Source of the DNA: an uncultured Pelagibacteraceae bacterium
Lineage (GTDB): Bacteria > Pseudomonadota > Alphaproteobacteria > Pelagibacterales > Pelagibacteraceae
Assembly: GCA_902568465.1 (NCBI GenBank)
Contig: CACFQR010000001.1
Span: 226,525-290,524, forward strand
Direction of reading: 5' to 3'
Length of the DNA stretch: 64,000 nt
Numbering within the stretch: the first letter of the stretch is position 1; each line of letters opens with the position of its first letter. The notes beneath the pieces are model-generated. The model ran no database searches. It was not told the origin of the DNA and saw nothing but the letters and a program-made list of their open reading frames with translations. Both the position numbers and the translations under genes were made by a program. Below are positions 34,191-44,400 of this stretch, one piece after another.

Positions 34191-37100
34191 ATGGCAACTA
34201 AAATAACTGTCCCAGATATTGGTGATTTTGAGAATGTTGAAATAATTGAAATTTTAACAAAGGTTGGCGATACAATAAAAAAAAACGATCCAATCGTGAC
34301 TCTAGAAAGTGATAAATCTAGTGTCGAAGTTCCATCTCCCTTTTCAGGAAAGATTTCATCATTAAATGTTAAAATTGGAGACAAAGTTTCAAAAGGGAGC
34401 GTTCTGGCCACTATCGATAGCGAGAAACCAGAAGTTTCCAAAAATGTTACAGAAATAGAGAAGCCAATTCAAGATGAACAAAAAAAAGAAAAATCTTTAT
34501 TATTAAAAGATGATGAGGTTTTGCCAGAAACTGAAAAAATCATTAAACAAGCAGAATCTATAATACCGCAGAAAGTTGAGAGAAAAGTAATAAAAAAAAT
34601 TCCTGCACGTTTAAATGGTGCTGACATTGATCCTACAGAAACACAAGAATGGATGGACTCTTTATCCGCGGTTATTTCAAAAGATGGTTCAGACAGAGCA
34701 CATTTTCTTTTAAAAAAATTAATAGATGAAACTTATAAAGAAGGAATTAATAAGCCATTAACAAGAAATACACCTTATATAAATACAATATCACCAGAAA
34801 ATGAAATTAAATCTCCGGGAGATCAAAATATTGAGAGAAAAATAAGATCATTAATAAGATGGAATGCTGCAGCAATGGTTGTTAAAGCAAATAAGAAAAA
34901 TCCAGAATTAGGCGGACATATAGGGACATTTGCTTCAGCAGCCACTCTTTATGACGTGGGAATGAATCATTTCTGGAGAGCAAAAAATAATAAATTTGGA
35001 GGAGATTTAATTTATTTTCAAGGTCACAGTGCTCCAGGAATGTATGCTAGAGCTTTTTTAGAAGGAAGACTTACCGCAAATCAATTAAGTAATTTTAGAC
35101 AAGAAGTGGGTGTTAATGGACTTTCGTCTTATCCTCATCCTTGGCTGATGCCGAAGTTTTGGCAATTCCCCACAGTATCAATGGGCCTTGGTCCAATTTT
35201 ATCTATCTATCAGGCTAGATTTACAAAATATTTAATTAATAGGGGTTTATTAAAGAATGAAGATAGAAAAATTTGGGCTTTTCTTGGTGACGGAGAAATG
35301 GATGAGCCAGAATCTTTAGGAGCTATTGGATTAGCAGCACGAGAAAAATTAGATAATTTAGTATTTGTTATTAATTGTAACCTACAAAGATTAGATGGAC
35401 CTGTTAGGGGTAATGGAAAAATCATTCAAGAATTAGAAGGCATTTTTAGAGGAGCAGGTTGGAATGTAATAAAAGTAATTTGGGGTTCTTATTGGGACCC
35501 TTTAATAGCAAAAGATAAAAGTGGTTTATTAGTAAAAAGAATGAACGAGTGTGTAGATGGGGAGTACCAAGCTTTTAAAGCCAAAGGAGGAGCTTATGTA
35601 AGAGAGAAATTTTTTGGCAAATATCCTGAGTTAAAAGATTTAGTATCATCTATGACCGACAGAGATGTATGGAAACTTAACAGAGGTGGGCATGACCCTC
35701 ACAAGGTTTATGCCGCATATGATATGGCTATGAAAACTAAAGGTCAACCAACAGTTATTTTAGCCAAAACAATTAAAGGCTATGGCATGGGTAAATCTGG
35801 AGAAAGCACTAATACTACTCATCAACAAAAAAAATTAGGAGAAGAAGATCTTCTTTATTATAGAGATCGATTTGATATCCCACTTACTGATAAACAAGTT
35901 AAAAATATTGAATTCTACAAACCAGGAGAAAAATCGGAAGAAATAAAATATATCAAAGAAAGAAGAATGAAGCTTGGAGGAAATTTACCAGAAAGAACGT
36001 CTTATGCGAAACCTATAAAAAAACCTTCTAAAGATATTTTCGAAAACATGCTTAAATCTTCGGGAGATCGTGAAATGTCTACTACAATGGCTCTTGTAAG
36101 AATGTTAACTAGTTTATTAAGAGATAAAAATATTGCTTCAAGATTGGTGCCAATCATTCCAGATGAGGCTAGAACCTTTGGAATGGAAGGTTTTTTTCAA
36201 AAGATTGGTATTTATGCACATGAAGGACAGAAATATGAACCCGAAGACTCGGAACAGCTTAGTTCTTATAAAGAAGACAAAAAGGGTCAAGTTTTAGAAG
36301 AAGGAATTACAGAATCAGGGTCTATATCATCATGGATTGCGGCAGGAACATCTTACACCAATCACGATTTAGAAATGATACCGATTTATACTTTTTACTC
36401 CATGTTTGGTTTTCAAAGAGTTATGGATCTTATTTGGGCAGCTGGAGATTCTCAAACAAGAGGATTCCTAATAGGAGCAACAGCAGGAAGAACAACTTTA
36501 GCAGGTGAAGGGCTACAACACCAAGACGGACACAGTCATTTACTTGCATCAACAATTCCAAATTGTGTTAGCTACGATCCTACCTTTGCTTATGAGCTAG
36601 CAGTGATTTTAAAAGAAGGGCTAACCAGAATGCATGATAAACAAGAAAATATTTTTTATTATGTAACTGTAATGAATGAAAATTATAAGCACCCGTCAAT
36701 TCCAAGAGATTGTGAAAAAGGTATACTAAAAGGGATGTATTTACTTAAAGAATTTAATAATAAAGGAAAAACTAAAATTCAATTACTAGGGTGTGGAACA
36801 ATATTGAGAGAGATGTTAGCTGCAGCAGAAGTTCTAAGTAAAGATTACGGTGTTGATAGCGATGTATGGAGCGTAACAAGTTTTAATGAATTAAGAAGAG
36901 AGGGAATGGAAACAGAAAGAAAAAACCTACTTAACCCTGGAGAAAAACCAGAAAAATCATATGTGCAAAAATGCTTAAACAAAAGAGATGGACCAATTAT
37001 AGCAGCTTCCGATTATATGAGAAGTTATGCGGATCAAATAAGACCTTATCTTTCAAAAGCATTTTATTCATTTGGAACTGATGGATATGGAAGAAGTGAC

Positions 37101-37265
37101 AGTAGAAAAAAGTTAAGAAAATTTTTTGAAGTTGATAAAGAGCATATTGTTACATATACATTGAGTGCACTGGCCAAAGAACAGCTTATCCCATCAAAGC
37201 ATGCTGAGCAGGCAATGAAGAAATATAATATTGATAAAGAAAAACCTATTCCTACAGAGTTATAA
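34191..37265 (+). CDS. aceE: Pyruvate dehydrogenase E1 (homodimeric) with N-terminal lipoyl domain
   Basis: AceE decarboxylates pyruvate with thiamine diphosphate and reductively acetylates a lipoyl group. Residues 1 to about 80 form a complete lipoyl domain: ITVPDIGDFENVEIIEIL, the lipoyl-lysine hairpin LESDKSSVEVPSP (Lys42) and GDKVSKGSVLATI. A charged linker to about residue 145 leads into a normal AceE: DPTETQEWMDSL, GGHIGTFASAATLYDVG, the ThDP motif GDGEMDEPESLG...NCNLQRLDGPV, and TAGRTTLAGEGLQHQDGHSHL. I start at ATG 34191 (1024 residues); an earlier ATG at 34146 adds 15 residues. E. coli AceE has no lipoyl domain. The following E2 gene lacks one, so the arm appears to have moved to E1. 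Confidence 0.93.
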   Translation: MATKITVPDIGDFENVEIIEILTKVGDTIKKNDPIVTLESDKSSVEVPSPFSGKISSLNVKIGDKVSKGSVLATIDSEKPEVSKNVTEIEKPIQDEQKKEKSLLLKDDEVLPETEKIIKQAESIIPQKVERKVIKKIPARLNGADIDPTETQEWMDSLSAVISKDGSDRAHFLLKKLIDETYKEGINKPLTRNTPYINTISPENEIKSPGDQNIERKIRSLIRWNAAAMVVKANKKNPELGGHIGTFASAATLYDVGMNHFWRAKNNKFGGDLIYFQGHSAPGMYARAFLEGRLTANQLSNFRQEVGVNGLSSYPHPWLMPKFWQFPTVSMGLGPILSIYQARFTKYLINRGLLKNEDRKIWAFLGDGEMDEPESLGAIGLAAREKLDNLVFVINCNLQRLDGPVRGNGKIIQELEGIFRGAGWNVIKVIWGSYWDPLIAKDKSGLLVKRMNECVDGEYQAFKAKGGAYVREKFFGKYPELKDLVSSMTDRDVWKLNRGGHDPHKVYAAYDMAMKTKGQPTVILAKTIKGYGMGKSGESTNTTHQQKKLGEEDLLYYRDRFDIPLTDKQVKNIEFYKPGEKSEEIKYIKERRMKLGGNLPERTSYAKPIKKPSKDIFENMLKSSGDREMSTTMALVRMLTSLLRDKNIASRLVPIIPDEARTFGMEGFFQKIGIYAHEGQKYEPEDSEQLSSYKEDKKGQVLEEGITESGSISSWIAAGTSYTNHDLEMIPIYTFYSMFGFQRVMDLIWAAGDSQTRGFLIGATAGRTTLAGEGLQHQDGHSHLLASTIPNCVSYDPTFAYELAVILKEGLTRMHDKQENIFYYVTVMNENYKHPSIPRDCEKGILKGMYLLKEFNNKGKTKIQLLGCGTILREMLAAAEVLSKDYGVDSDVWSVTSFNELRREGMETERKNLLNPGEKPEKSYVQKCLNKRDGPIIAASDYMRSYADQIRPYLSKAFYSFGTDGYGRSDSRKKLRKFFEVDKEHIVTYTLSALAKEQLIPSKHAEQAMKKYNIDKEKPIPTEL

Positions 37266-37266
37266 A

Positions 37267-38178
37267 ATGCTGGATGAAAAAAAAATAGTTAGCGCAAGTC
37301 CAAAAGTCAGAAAATTAGCTAGAGAGTTTGGAGCAGATATATATCAAATACAAGGCTCTCAAAGAGAAGGAAGAGTTTCAGAAGAAGATGTAAAATCATT
37401 TGTCAAAGAATCAATTTCTGGGAAAGTAGAAAAAAAACGAGACACAACTCCATTACAGTATGAACATTCTGAATTTGGCGCAGTTGAAACCAAACCTATC
37501 CCACGACTTAAAAAAATTGCAGGTCCACATTTAGAAAAATCTTGGAATGAAATTCCACATGTTACGCAACATGATGAAGCAGATATTACTGAAATGGAAA
37601 AGTTTAGAAAATCTTTGAGAGACCTTTACACTGGTGAAAAACTCTCGATTACTCCTTTGCCTTTTATTATAAGAGCTGTAGTAAAAGCTTTAAAAGATTA
37701 TCCTAATTTTAATTCTTCTTTAGATTTAAAAAAGGAAAAACTTATATATAAAAAATATTTTCACGTAGGTATAGCAATGGATACGCCGCACGGTTTAATG
37801 GTCCCAAAAATTAGAGATGCGGATAAAAAGGATATAACCGAGCTAGGGCTAGAAATTAAAAAAATTGCTAAACTTTGCAAAGATCTAAAAATTAATAAAA
37901 AAGAGTTTTTTGGTGGATCAATGACAATCTCAAGTCTAGGAAGCATTGGAGGAAGCTTCTTTACTCCTATAATTAACCAGCCTGAAGTAGCTATTTTAGG
38001 TATAGGTAGAGCTGAAACCAAGCAAGTTTTTGTTGGCGACAAATACGAAAGTAAAATAATGCTTCCTTTATCTTTGTCCTATGATCACAGGGTTATAGAC
38101 GGCGCAGAAGGAGCACGTTTTTGTGCTCATTTACGGGAAAGTTTAGGAAAAGATTTTGCCTATAAATTAGCGGTATAG
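37267..38178 (+). CDS. aceF: Pyruvate dehydrogenase E2 lacking a lipoyl domain
   Basis: This is dihydrolipoamide acetyltransferase, the E2 core that transfers acetyl groups from lipoamide to CoA. Starting at ATG 37267 (303 residues), the protein opens directly with the peripheral-subunit-binding domain (SASPKVRKLAREFGADIYQI through VSEEDVKSFVKE). After a linker comes the catalytic domain, RLKKIAGPHLEKSWNEIPHVTQHDEADIT to the active-site SYDHRVIDGAEGARF. No lipoyl domain precedes it; the usual E2 has one to three. One base separates it from aceE. The frame open to 37231 lies inside aceE and adds no domain. The lipoyl domain on AceE is the likely replacement. The E3 gene is not in the window. 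Confidence 0.93.
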   Translation: MLDEKKIVSASPKVRKLAREFGADIYQIQGSQREGRVSEEDVKSFVKESISGKVEKKRDTTPLQYEHSEFGAVETKPIPRLKKIAGPHLEKSWNEIPHVTQHDEADITEMEKFRKSLRDLYTGEKLSITPLPFIIRAVVKALKDYPNFNSSLDLKKEKLIYKKYFHVGIAMDTPHGLMVPKIRDADKKDITELGLEIKKIAKLCKDLKINKKEFFGGSMTISSLGSIGGSFFTPIINQPEVAILGIGRAETKQVFVGDKYESKIMLPLSLSYDHRVIDGAEGARFCAHLRESLGKDFAYKLAV

Positions 38179-38186
38179 TTTTATTT

Positions 38187-39080
38187 ATGAAAAAAGCTAT
38201 ATCGTTTACCTGTTTAGTTGTTTGTACATTAATTTGGGGGACTACTTTTATAGCTCAAGATCAGGGCATGGATAATATAGGCCCTTTTACCTTTAACAGT
38301 GTAAGATTTTATGTTGGCTTTTTAGCTGTAGCACCTTTTGTTTTTTTATTTGAGAAAAAAAAAATAAAACATCAAATCAATAATAAAATATCTGAATTTA
38401 CAAAACTTATAATTCCAGTAGGAATATTTTTGACTTTAGGATGTATTTTTCAACAAGTTTCTTTGCTTTATACAGATGTTGCAAATTCTGCTTTTTTCAC
38501 AATATTTTACGTGCCAATGGTTCCCATCATTGTTTATTTTTTATTTTCTGAAAAGCTACATTGGTCAATATGGCCATCCGTATTTGCATGTGTAATTGGA
38601 GGTTATTTTTTAAGTGATATTAATAATGTTGAAGTTAGATTTGGTGATGCGTTAGTTTTAATCGGTGCTATATTTTGGGCACTACATATTATTTATATTG
38701 GTAAAATTATTCAGAAATTTGACTTACCTTTTTTTATTGCTTTGATGCAAAATCTAATAGTAGCGACCCTATCTTTTGTGCTTGTTATAATATTTGAGGA
38801 AGTGGATTTTTCGAAAATTAAATTAGAAACAATAGAAATTTTATATGCGGGAATTTTATCGGGCGGAGCTGCGTTTGCTTTACAAATATTTGGACAAAAA
38901 AATATTTCTGCTGCGCCAGCAGCAATAGTTATGTCACTCGAGGGAGTAGTTGCTGCTATAGCTGCTTGGGTGATTTTAAATCAATTTTTAGGAATAAATA
39001 ATATAATTGGCTGCACACTAATTCTTAGTGGTGTTTTGTTGTCTCAACTGGCTCCAATTTATGAAAAAAATTATAAGTAA
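38187..39080 (+). CDS. EamA/DMT-superfamily transporter
   Basis: This is a 297-residue drug/metabolite transporter with ten predicted membrane spans and two EamA repeats. The first repeat has CTLIWGTTFIAQDQG and FNSVRFYVGFLAV. The second begins near GDALVLIGAIFWALHIIYIGKI and ends with ISAAPAAIVMSLEGVVAAIAAWVILN, the diagnostic EamA block. Such proteins export amino acids, purines or other small metabolites; the substrate is unknown. It follows the E2 stop by 8 nt and probably rides on the pyruvate dehydrogenase transcript. Its end overlaps the convergent uppP gene by 10 bp. Confidence 0.9.
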   Translation: MKKAISFTCLVVCTLIWGTTFIAQDQGMDNIGPFTFNSVRFYVGFLAVAPFVFLFEKKKIKHQINNKISEFTKLIIPVGIFLTLGCIFQQVSLLYTDVANSAFFTIFYVPMVPIIVYFLFSEKLHWSIWPSVFACVIGGYFLSDINNVEVRFGDALVLIGAIFWALHIIYIGKIIQKFDLPFFIALMQNLIVATLSFVLVIIFEEVDFSKIKLETIEILYAGILSGGAAFALQIFGQKNISAAPAAIVMSLEGVVAAIAAWVILNQFLGINNIIGCTLILSGVLLSQLAPIYEKNYK

Positions 39081-39838
39081 ACTACACTTAAAATTAAGAT
39101 CGATAAAATTATTCTATAAATTACAAAAACATTTAAACTAAATTTTTTAACAAAATTCAAAAAAAGTGCAATTGTTAAGTAAGAAAAGATGAATGAAAAA
39201 ATTACAGCAATAATTGCCAAAAAATTTAATTCTGTACTACCTTCTTTATATATATTAAATATACCAAGTATACTCGCAGCAGCTAATGTTGGGATTGATA
39301 AGAAAAAAGAAATTTTAGCAGAATCATATCTACTAAAACCTAACATTCTGCCTGAAGAAATCGTTATACCTGATCTACTTACACCAGGAATTAAAGAAAT
39401 TACTTGAAATATTCCAATAAAAATAGCTGATTTATTATTAAAATTTTCGTTAATTTTTTTTGATATTTTTGACTTATCGCTTAGATATAACACTATTGCA
39501 AATACTAAAGTCATCCACCCAATAACTTCTAAATTTCTTAATTGATCAATCAGTCCTGTTTGGTAAAAAATATAACCTATAGGAATTATTGGAATAGTTC
39601 CGACCAAAATCTTTATTAAAAAGTTAATATTTTTAATCAAATCAAAAAAATCTTTTCTAAAGTAAAATGTAATTGCTAATAAAGATCCAAGATGCAAACA
39701 AATATCAATTAACAAATTTTGACTAGTGAATGAATAATAGTTCGAAACTAAAACTAAATGTGCCGCTGAACTTACTGGTAAAAATTCTGAAACGCCTTGT
39801 ATGATTGATAGAATTAAAATTTCAACGGATGAAAGCAT
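39071..39838 (-). CDS. uppP: Undecaprenyl-diphosphatase
   Basis: UppP (BacA) is an integral membrane phosphatase that recycles undecaprenyl diphosphate to the monophosphate carrier for peptidoglycan synthesis. The two signature regions are IQGVSEFLPVSSAAHLVLV near the N-terminus and PGVSRSGITISSGRMLGFSRYDSAKISFFLSIP. About eight hydrophobic segments are present. The frame stays open to 39868, but I start at ATG 39838 (MLSSVEILIL, 255 residues). The longer form would translate a palindrome and give an odd MHNCYAIIKN leader. Confidence 0.95.
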   Translation of the reverse strand: MLSSVEILILSIIQGVSEFLPVSSAAHLVLVSNYYSFTSQNLLIDICLHLGSLLAITFYFRKDFFDLIKNINFLIKILVGTIPIIPIGYIFYQTGLIDQLRNLEVIGWMTLVFAIVLYLSDKSKISKKINENFNNKSAIFIGIFQVISLIPGVSRSGITISSGRMLGFSRYDSAKISFFLSIPTLAAASILGIFNIYKEGSTELNFLAIIAVIFSFIFSYLTIALFLNFVKKFSLNVFVIYRIILSILILSVVYL

Positions 39839-39847
39839 ATTTTTAAT

Positions 39848-39870
39848 TATTGCATAGCAGTTATGCAATA
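39848..39870. promoter_or_regulatory. Perfect 9 bp inverted repeat upstream of uppP
   Basis: TATTGCATA (39848-39856) and TATGCAATA (39862-39870) form a perfect inverted repeat with a 5 nt spacer, ending 10 nt upstream of the uppP start. As DNA it could be an operator; as RNA it would be an 9 bp hairpin near the ribosome-binding region. No U tract follows on the minus strand, so it is not a terminator. The remaining spacer to gltD (39871-39979) shows nothing else I can support. Confidence 0.4.
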
Positions 39871-39979
39871 TAAATCATTAATTTTACTTGATTTTTTAAA
39901 TTATAGGTCAATTTTACTGTCCTAAAAATGCTTTTAGCCAGGTTTATATTGTTATAAAAGCTTATGAAAAGTAAAGCAT

Positions 39980-41419
39980 ATGACAGACAAAATGTTAAAA
40001 TTTGTAAATATTGATCAACAAAATCCTAACAAAAGGAAAGTTAATAAAAGGATAGATGATTTCAAAGAGATTTACGATGAATTTATTCATGACAAAGCAA
40101 AAGAACAGTCCAGCAGATGTTCTCAGTGCGGTGTGCCTTTCTGCCAAATTCATTGCCCATTACATAACAACATTCCTGATTGGCTTAAACTTTCCGCAGA
40201 GGGAAGACTTCAAGAGGCAAGCGAGCTTGCTCATAGCACAAACAATATGCCAGAAATTTGTGGAAGAATTTGTCCTCAAGACCGTCTGTGTGAAGGAAAC
40301 TGCGTTATAGAAAAGTCAGGTCATGGAACTGTTACTATAGGTTCTATTGAAAAGTATATAACAGATACAGCTTGGGAAAAAAATTGGATCAAACCAATTA
40401 AAGTTATAAAAGAGGAGGATCAGTCAGTTGGAATTATTGGAGCTGGACCGGCTGGGTTAGCATGCGCTGAGCAACTTAGAAAAGTTGGATATAAAATAAC
40501 AATTTATGATCGCTATGACAGACCAGGCGGTTTACTAATATATGGAATACCTAATTTTAAATTAGAAAAATTTGTTGTTGAAAGAAGAACAAATCTTTTA
40601 AAGGAAAGTGGAATTGAATTTCAACAAAACGTAGATGTAGGAAAAAATTTTACCCTTGAAGAGTTACAAAAAAATCACGATGCTATATTAATTGCAACTG
40701 GTGTTTATAAACCAAGGGAAATTAACTTGCCCGGACATAACTTAAAAAATATTTTTCCAGCAATGGATTTTTTAACTGCATCAAATCGTAAAGGATTGGG
40801 TGATAAAGTTGAAGATTTTGATAATGGAACACTAAATGCTGGCGGTAAAAATATTATTGTTATCGGTGGTGGTGATACTGCAATGGACTGTGTAAGAACT
40901 GCAGTTAGACAAAACGCAAAGTCTGTTAAATGCATTTATAGAAGAGACAAAGAAAATATGCCAGGTTCTGCTCGAGAAGTGCATAACGCGGAAGAAGAAG
41001 GTGTAGAGTTTATTTGGTTATCATCGCCAAAAAAATTTATTGGTAAAGAAGAAGTCGCTTCAGTATTGATTGAGAAAATGAAATTAGACAAGGAAGACTC
41101 TTCCGGAAGAAAAAAACCTGTCTCCATTCCAAATTCTGATTTTGAAATAAAAGCAGATTTAGTAATCAAAGCTTTAGGGTTTGATCCAGAAGATTTACCT
41201 AAATTATTTAATAATTCAAATCTGGCTGTCTCTAGTTGGGGAACAATAAAAATTAATTTAAAATCTATGGAAACTAATATTCCAGGTATTTTTGCAGCAG
41301 GAGACATAGTAAGAGGAGCATCTTTAGTTGTGTGGGCAATTCGAGATGGAAGAGATGCAGCAATAGAGATTCAAAAATATTTAGAACTAAAAAAATTCAA
41401 AAAAGTTAAGGCTGCATAA
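39980..41419 (+). CDS. gltD: Glutamate synthase small (beta) subunit
   Basis: GltD is the FAD/NADPH subunit of glutamate synthase and passes electrons through Fe-S clusters to GltB. The N-terminal cysteine region SRCSQCGVPFCQIHCPLHNNIPDW and CGRICPQDRLCEGNCVIE carries the cluster ligands. Two dinucleotide-binding motifs follow: GIIGAGPAGLACAEQL (FAD) and IIVIGGGDTAMDCVRTAVR (NADPH). GIFAAGDIVRGASLVVWAIRDGR closes the FAD site. The length is 479 residues. It is encoded before gltB with a 1 nt gap, the reverse of the common gltB-gltD order. An internal ATG four codons in is an alternative start. Confidence 0.95.
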   Translation: MTDKMLKFVNIDQQNPNKRKVNKRIDDFKEIYDEFIHDKAKEQSSRCSQCGVPFCQIHCPLHNNIPDWLKLSAEGRLQEASELAHSTNNMPEICGRICPQDRLCEGNCVIEKSGHGTVTIGSIEKYITDTAWEKNWIKPIKVIKEEDQSVGIIGAGPAGLACAEQLRKVGYKITIYDRYDRPGGLLIYGIPNFKLEKFVVERRTNLLKESGIEFQQNVDVGKNFTLEELQKNHDAILIATGVYKPREINLPGHNLKNIFPAMDFLTASNRKGLGDKVEDFDNGTLNAGGKNIIVIGGGDTAMDCVRTAVRQNAKSVKCIYRRDKENMPGSAREVHNAEEEGVEFIWLSSPKKFIGKEEVASVLIEKMKLDKEDSSGRKKPVSIPNSDFEIKADLVIKALGFDPEDLPKLFNNSNLAVSSWGTIKINLKSMETNIPGIFAAGDIVRGASLVVWAIRDGRDAAIEIQKYLELKKFKKVKAA

Positions 41420-41420
41420 A

Positions 41421-44400
41421 ATGAAATTATATAAAAAAAATTTAAATAAGCTAATCAAAGGTAACGTTTATAATCCAAATCAAGAACATGATGCTTGCGG
41501 AGTAGGTTTTGTAGCTTCAACTGATGGTACAAGATCTAGAAAAGTTGTTGATTATGCTATTCAAGCACTTAAAGCTGTTTGGCACCGTGGGGCAGTTGAT
41601 GCCGATGGTAAAACGGGAGATGGGGCCGGAATACATATAGAAATTCCTAAAGACTTTTTTATCGAAAGAATTAAAAATGCAGGTCGACAGCATAAAGAAG
41701 GAACTATTTGTGTTGGAATGATTTTTCTTCCGAGAAATGATTATCCTGCACAAGAAAAATGCAAAACTATTGTTGAAAATGAGTTATTAAGTAAAAATTA
41801 TTATATTTATAGGTGGAGACAAGTTCCGGTTAACACAGAAGTTCTTGGGCTAAAAGCAGAAAGAAATAGACCAGAGATCGTTCAAATAATTTTTAAGTCC
41901 AACAATCCACATTTAAAAGATGATGATCTAGAGAGGGATTTATTTGTTGTAAGAAAAAAAATTGAAAAAAAATCCAACTTATCTGGACTAAGTGATTTTT
42001 ACATATGTTCATTTAGCTCTAGATCTTTGATTTACAAAGGAATGTTTCTAGCCGAAGCACTGTCAGAATTTTATCCAGATTTAGTAGATCAAAGATTTAT
42101 TTCAAAATTTGCAATTTTTCATCAAAGATATTCTACAAACACATTTCCTAGCTGGGATTTAGCACAACCATTTAGAACACTGGCTCACAATGGTGAGATT
42201 AATACAATTAAAGGAAATATAAATTGGATGAAAATTCATGAACAAGATATGAGTAGCAAATTATTTTCTGATATTGAGTCTTTAAAACCAGTTATTGGAT
42301 CAGGTAATTCAGATTCAGCCGCTTTAGATAATGTATTCGAATTACTTGTAAGATCTGGCAAATCAGTTCCTCTTACAAAACTTATGCTAATACCTGACGC
42401 GTGGTCAAAAAGAAGAAAAACAGTTTCAAAGTCGAATCAGCAATTATTTAATTTTTTAAATAGCACTATTGAACCTTGGGATGGTCCAGCAGCAATTTCA
42501 GCTACTGATGGAAAATGGATTATTGCAGCACAAGATAGAAATGGATTAAGACCTTTAAGATATACTATCACATCAGATAAACTTTTGTTTGCTGGCTCTG
42601 AAACTGGGATGATTCCTTTTGAAGATAAAAAAATTACTTTTAAGGGAAGGTTGGGACCTGGCCAAGCAATAGCAGTAGATCTTGATAAAGGACAAATTTA
42701 CGATAGCAAAAGTCTTAAAAATAAAATTTCTAAAGATTATAAAAAATATAATAAGCAAATAATAGACTTGGATAAAAAATTTGGATCTACAAAAGAAAAA
42801 TCTATTTATAAAGCTGAAGAATTAAGGAGAAGACAATTTTTGGCAGGAATGAATATTGAAGACCTAGAACTTATATTACAGCCAATGGTAGAAGAAGCAA
42901 AAGAAGCTGTTGGTTCTATGGGCGACGACACTCCAATAGCAGTTCTATCTGACAGATATAGACCACTATCACATTTTTTTAGACAAAACTTTAGCCAGGT
43001 AACAAATCCGCCTATAGATTCTTTAAGGGAAAATGAGGTAATGAGTTTAAAAACTCGTTTTGGAAACACAGGTAATATTCTTGATTTTGAAAATTTAACT
43101 AAGGATAATATTTATGTCTTAGAAAGCCCTGTTTTATCGAACGCACAATTTGAAAAATTTTCAGATTTTTTTAAAAAAAATATTAGAGTTTTAGACTGTA
43201 CTTTTAATATTAATCAAAGTTTGAAAGAAAGATTGGATGAATTAAGATTAGAAGCAGAAATTGCTATTCGTGAGGGTGGAAAGCATTTAATTTTAAGTGA
43301 TAAGGCAGTTAAGGAAAATAAAGTTTCAATTCCAATGGCACTTGCAACTGGGGCAGTAAATTCCAGACTTGTAAATTTAGGAATAAGAGGATTTGCCTCA
43401 ATAAATGTGCAATCAGGGGAGGTTTTAGATACTCACTCGTTTGCAGTTTTATTAGGTGTTGGCGCAACAACAATAAATTCTTACATTGCTTTTGACTCGA
43501 TATACCAAAGATATGAAAAGGGCTTATTTGGTAAGCTTTCATTTGAAGAATGCATTAAACGTTACATAAAATCTATTGATAACGGTTTATTAAAAATAAT
43601 GTCAAAAATGGGAATTTCAGTACTAAGTGCATATAGAGGTGGATGCAATTTTGAGGCTGTTGGACTAAGCAGATCAGTTGTTGCAGAGTATTTCCCTGGG
43701 ATGATATCCAGAATTTCGGGTATTGGGATTGCAGGTATAGAGAAAAAAATTAGGGGGTTACATAAAAAAGCTTTTCAAAAAAATGTATCTATCCTTCCAA
43801 TTGGTGGAATTTACAAGTACAGAAAAAATGGAGAAACTCACCAATATCAAGGCAATTTAATTCATATGTTGCAAAATGCAGTGAATTCTAATTCTTATAA
43901 TACTTATAAAAAATATTCTCAGGGTATTTATGAATTAGATATAATTAATTTAAGAGACCTTTTGGATTTTAAAAAATTAGGTGAGCCAGTTGATATTAAG
44001 GAAGTTGAAAAAGTTGAAAGTATAAGAAAAAGATTTGGTAGCGGAAGTATGTCGCATGGAGCTTTATCTGCTGAAGCCCACGAAACTTTAGCTATTGGCA
44101 TGAACAGAATTGGAGCTGCATCTTGCAGCGGAGAAGGCGGAGAAGATTCTAGAAGATTTATTAAAAAAGAAAATGGAGATAGTGCGAATTCTAAGATTAA
44201 GCAAATTGCTTCTGCAAGATTTGGAGTAACAATTGAATATTTGAATAATTGTAAAGAGATTGAAATAAAAATTGCCCAAGGGGCAAAACCAGGAGAAGGA
44301 GGTCAGTTACCTGGATTTAAAGTGTCCGAAGAGATTGCAAGACTAAGACATTCTACTCCTGGTGTAACACTAATATCTCCTCCACCGCATCATGATATTT

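Noticed and set aside
34143-34441. 99-codon frame opposite the lipoyl domain of AceE
   Set aside because: Shadow frame; the plus-strand lipoyl signature is unmistakable.
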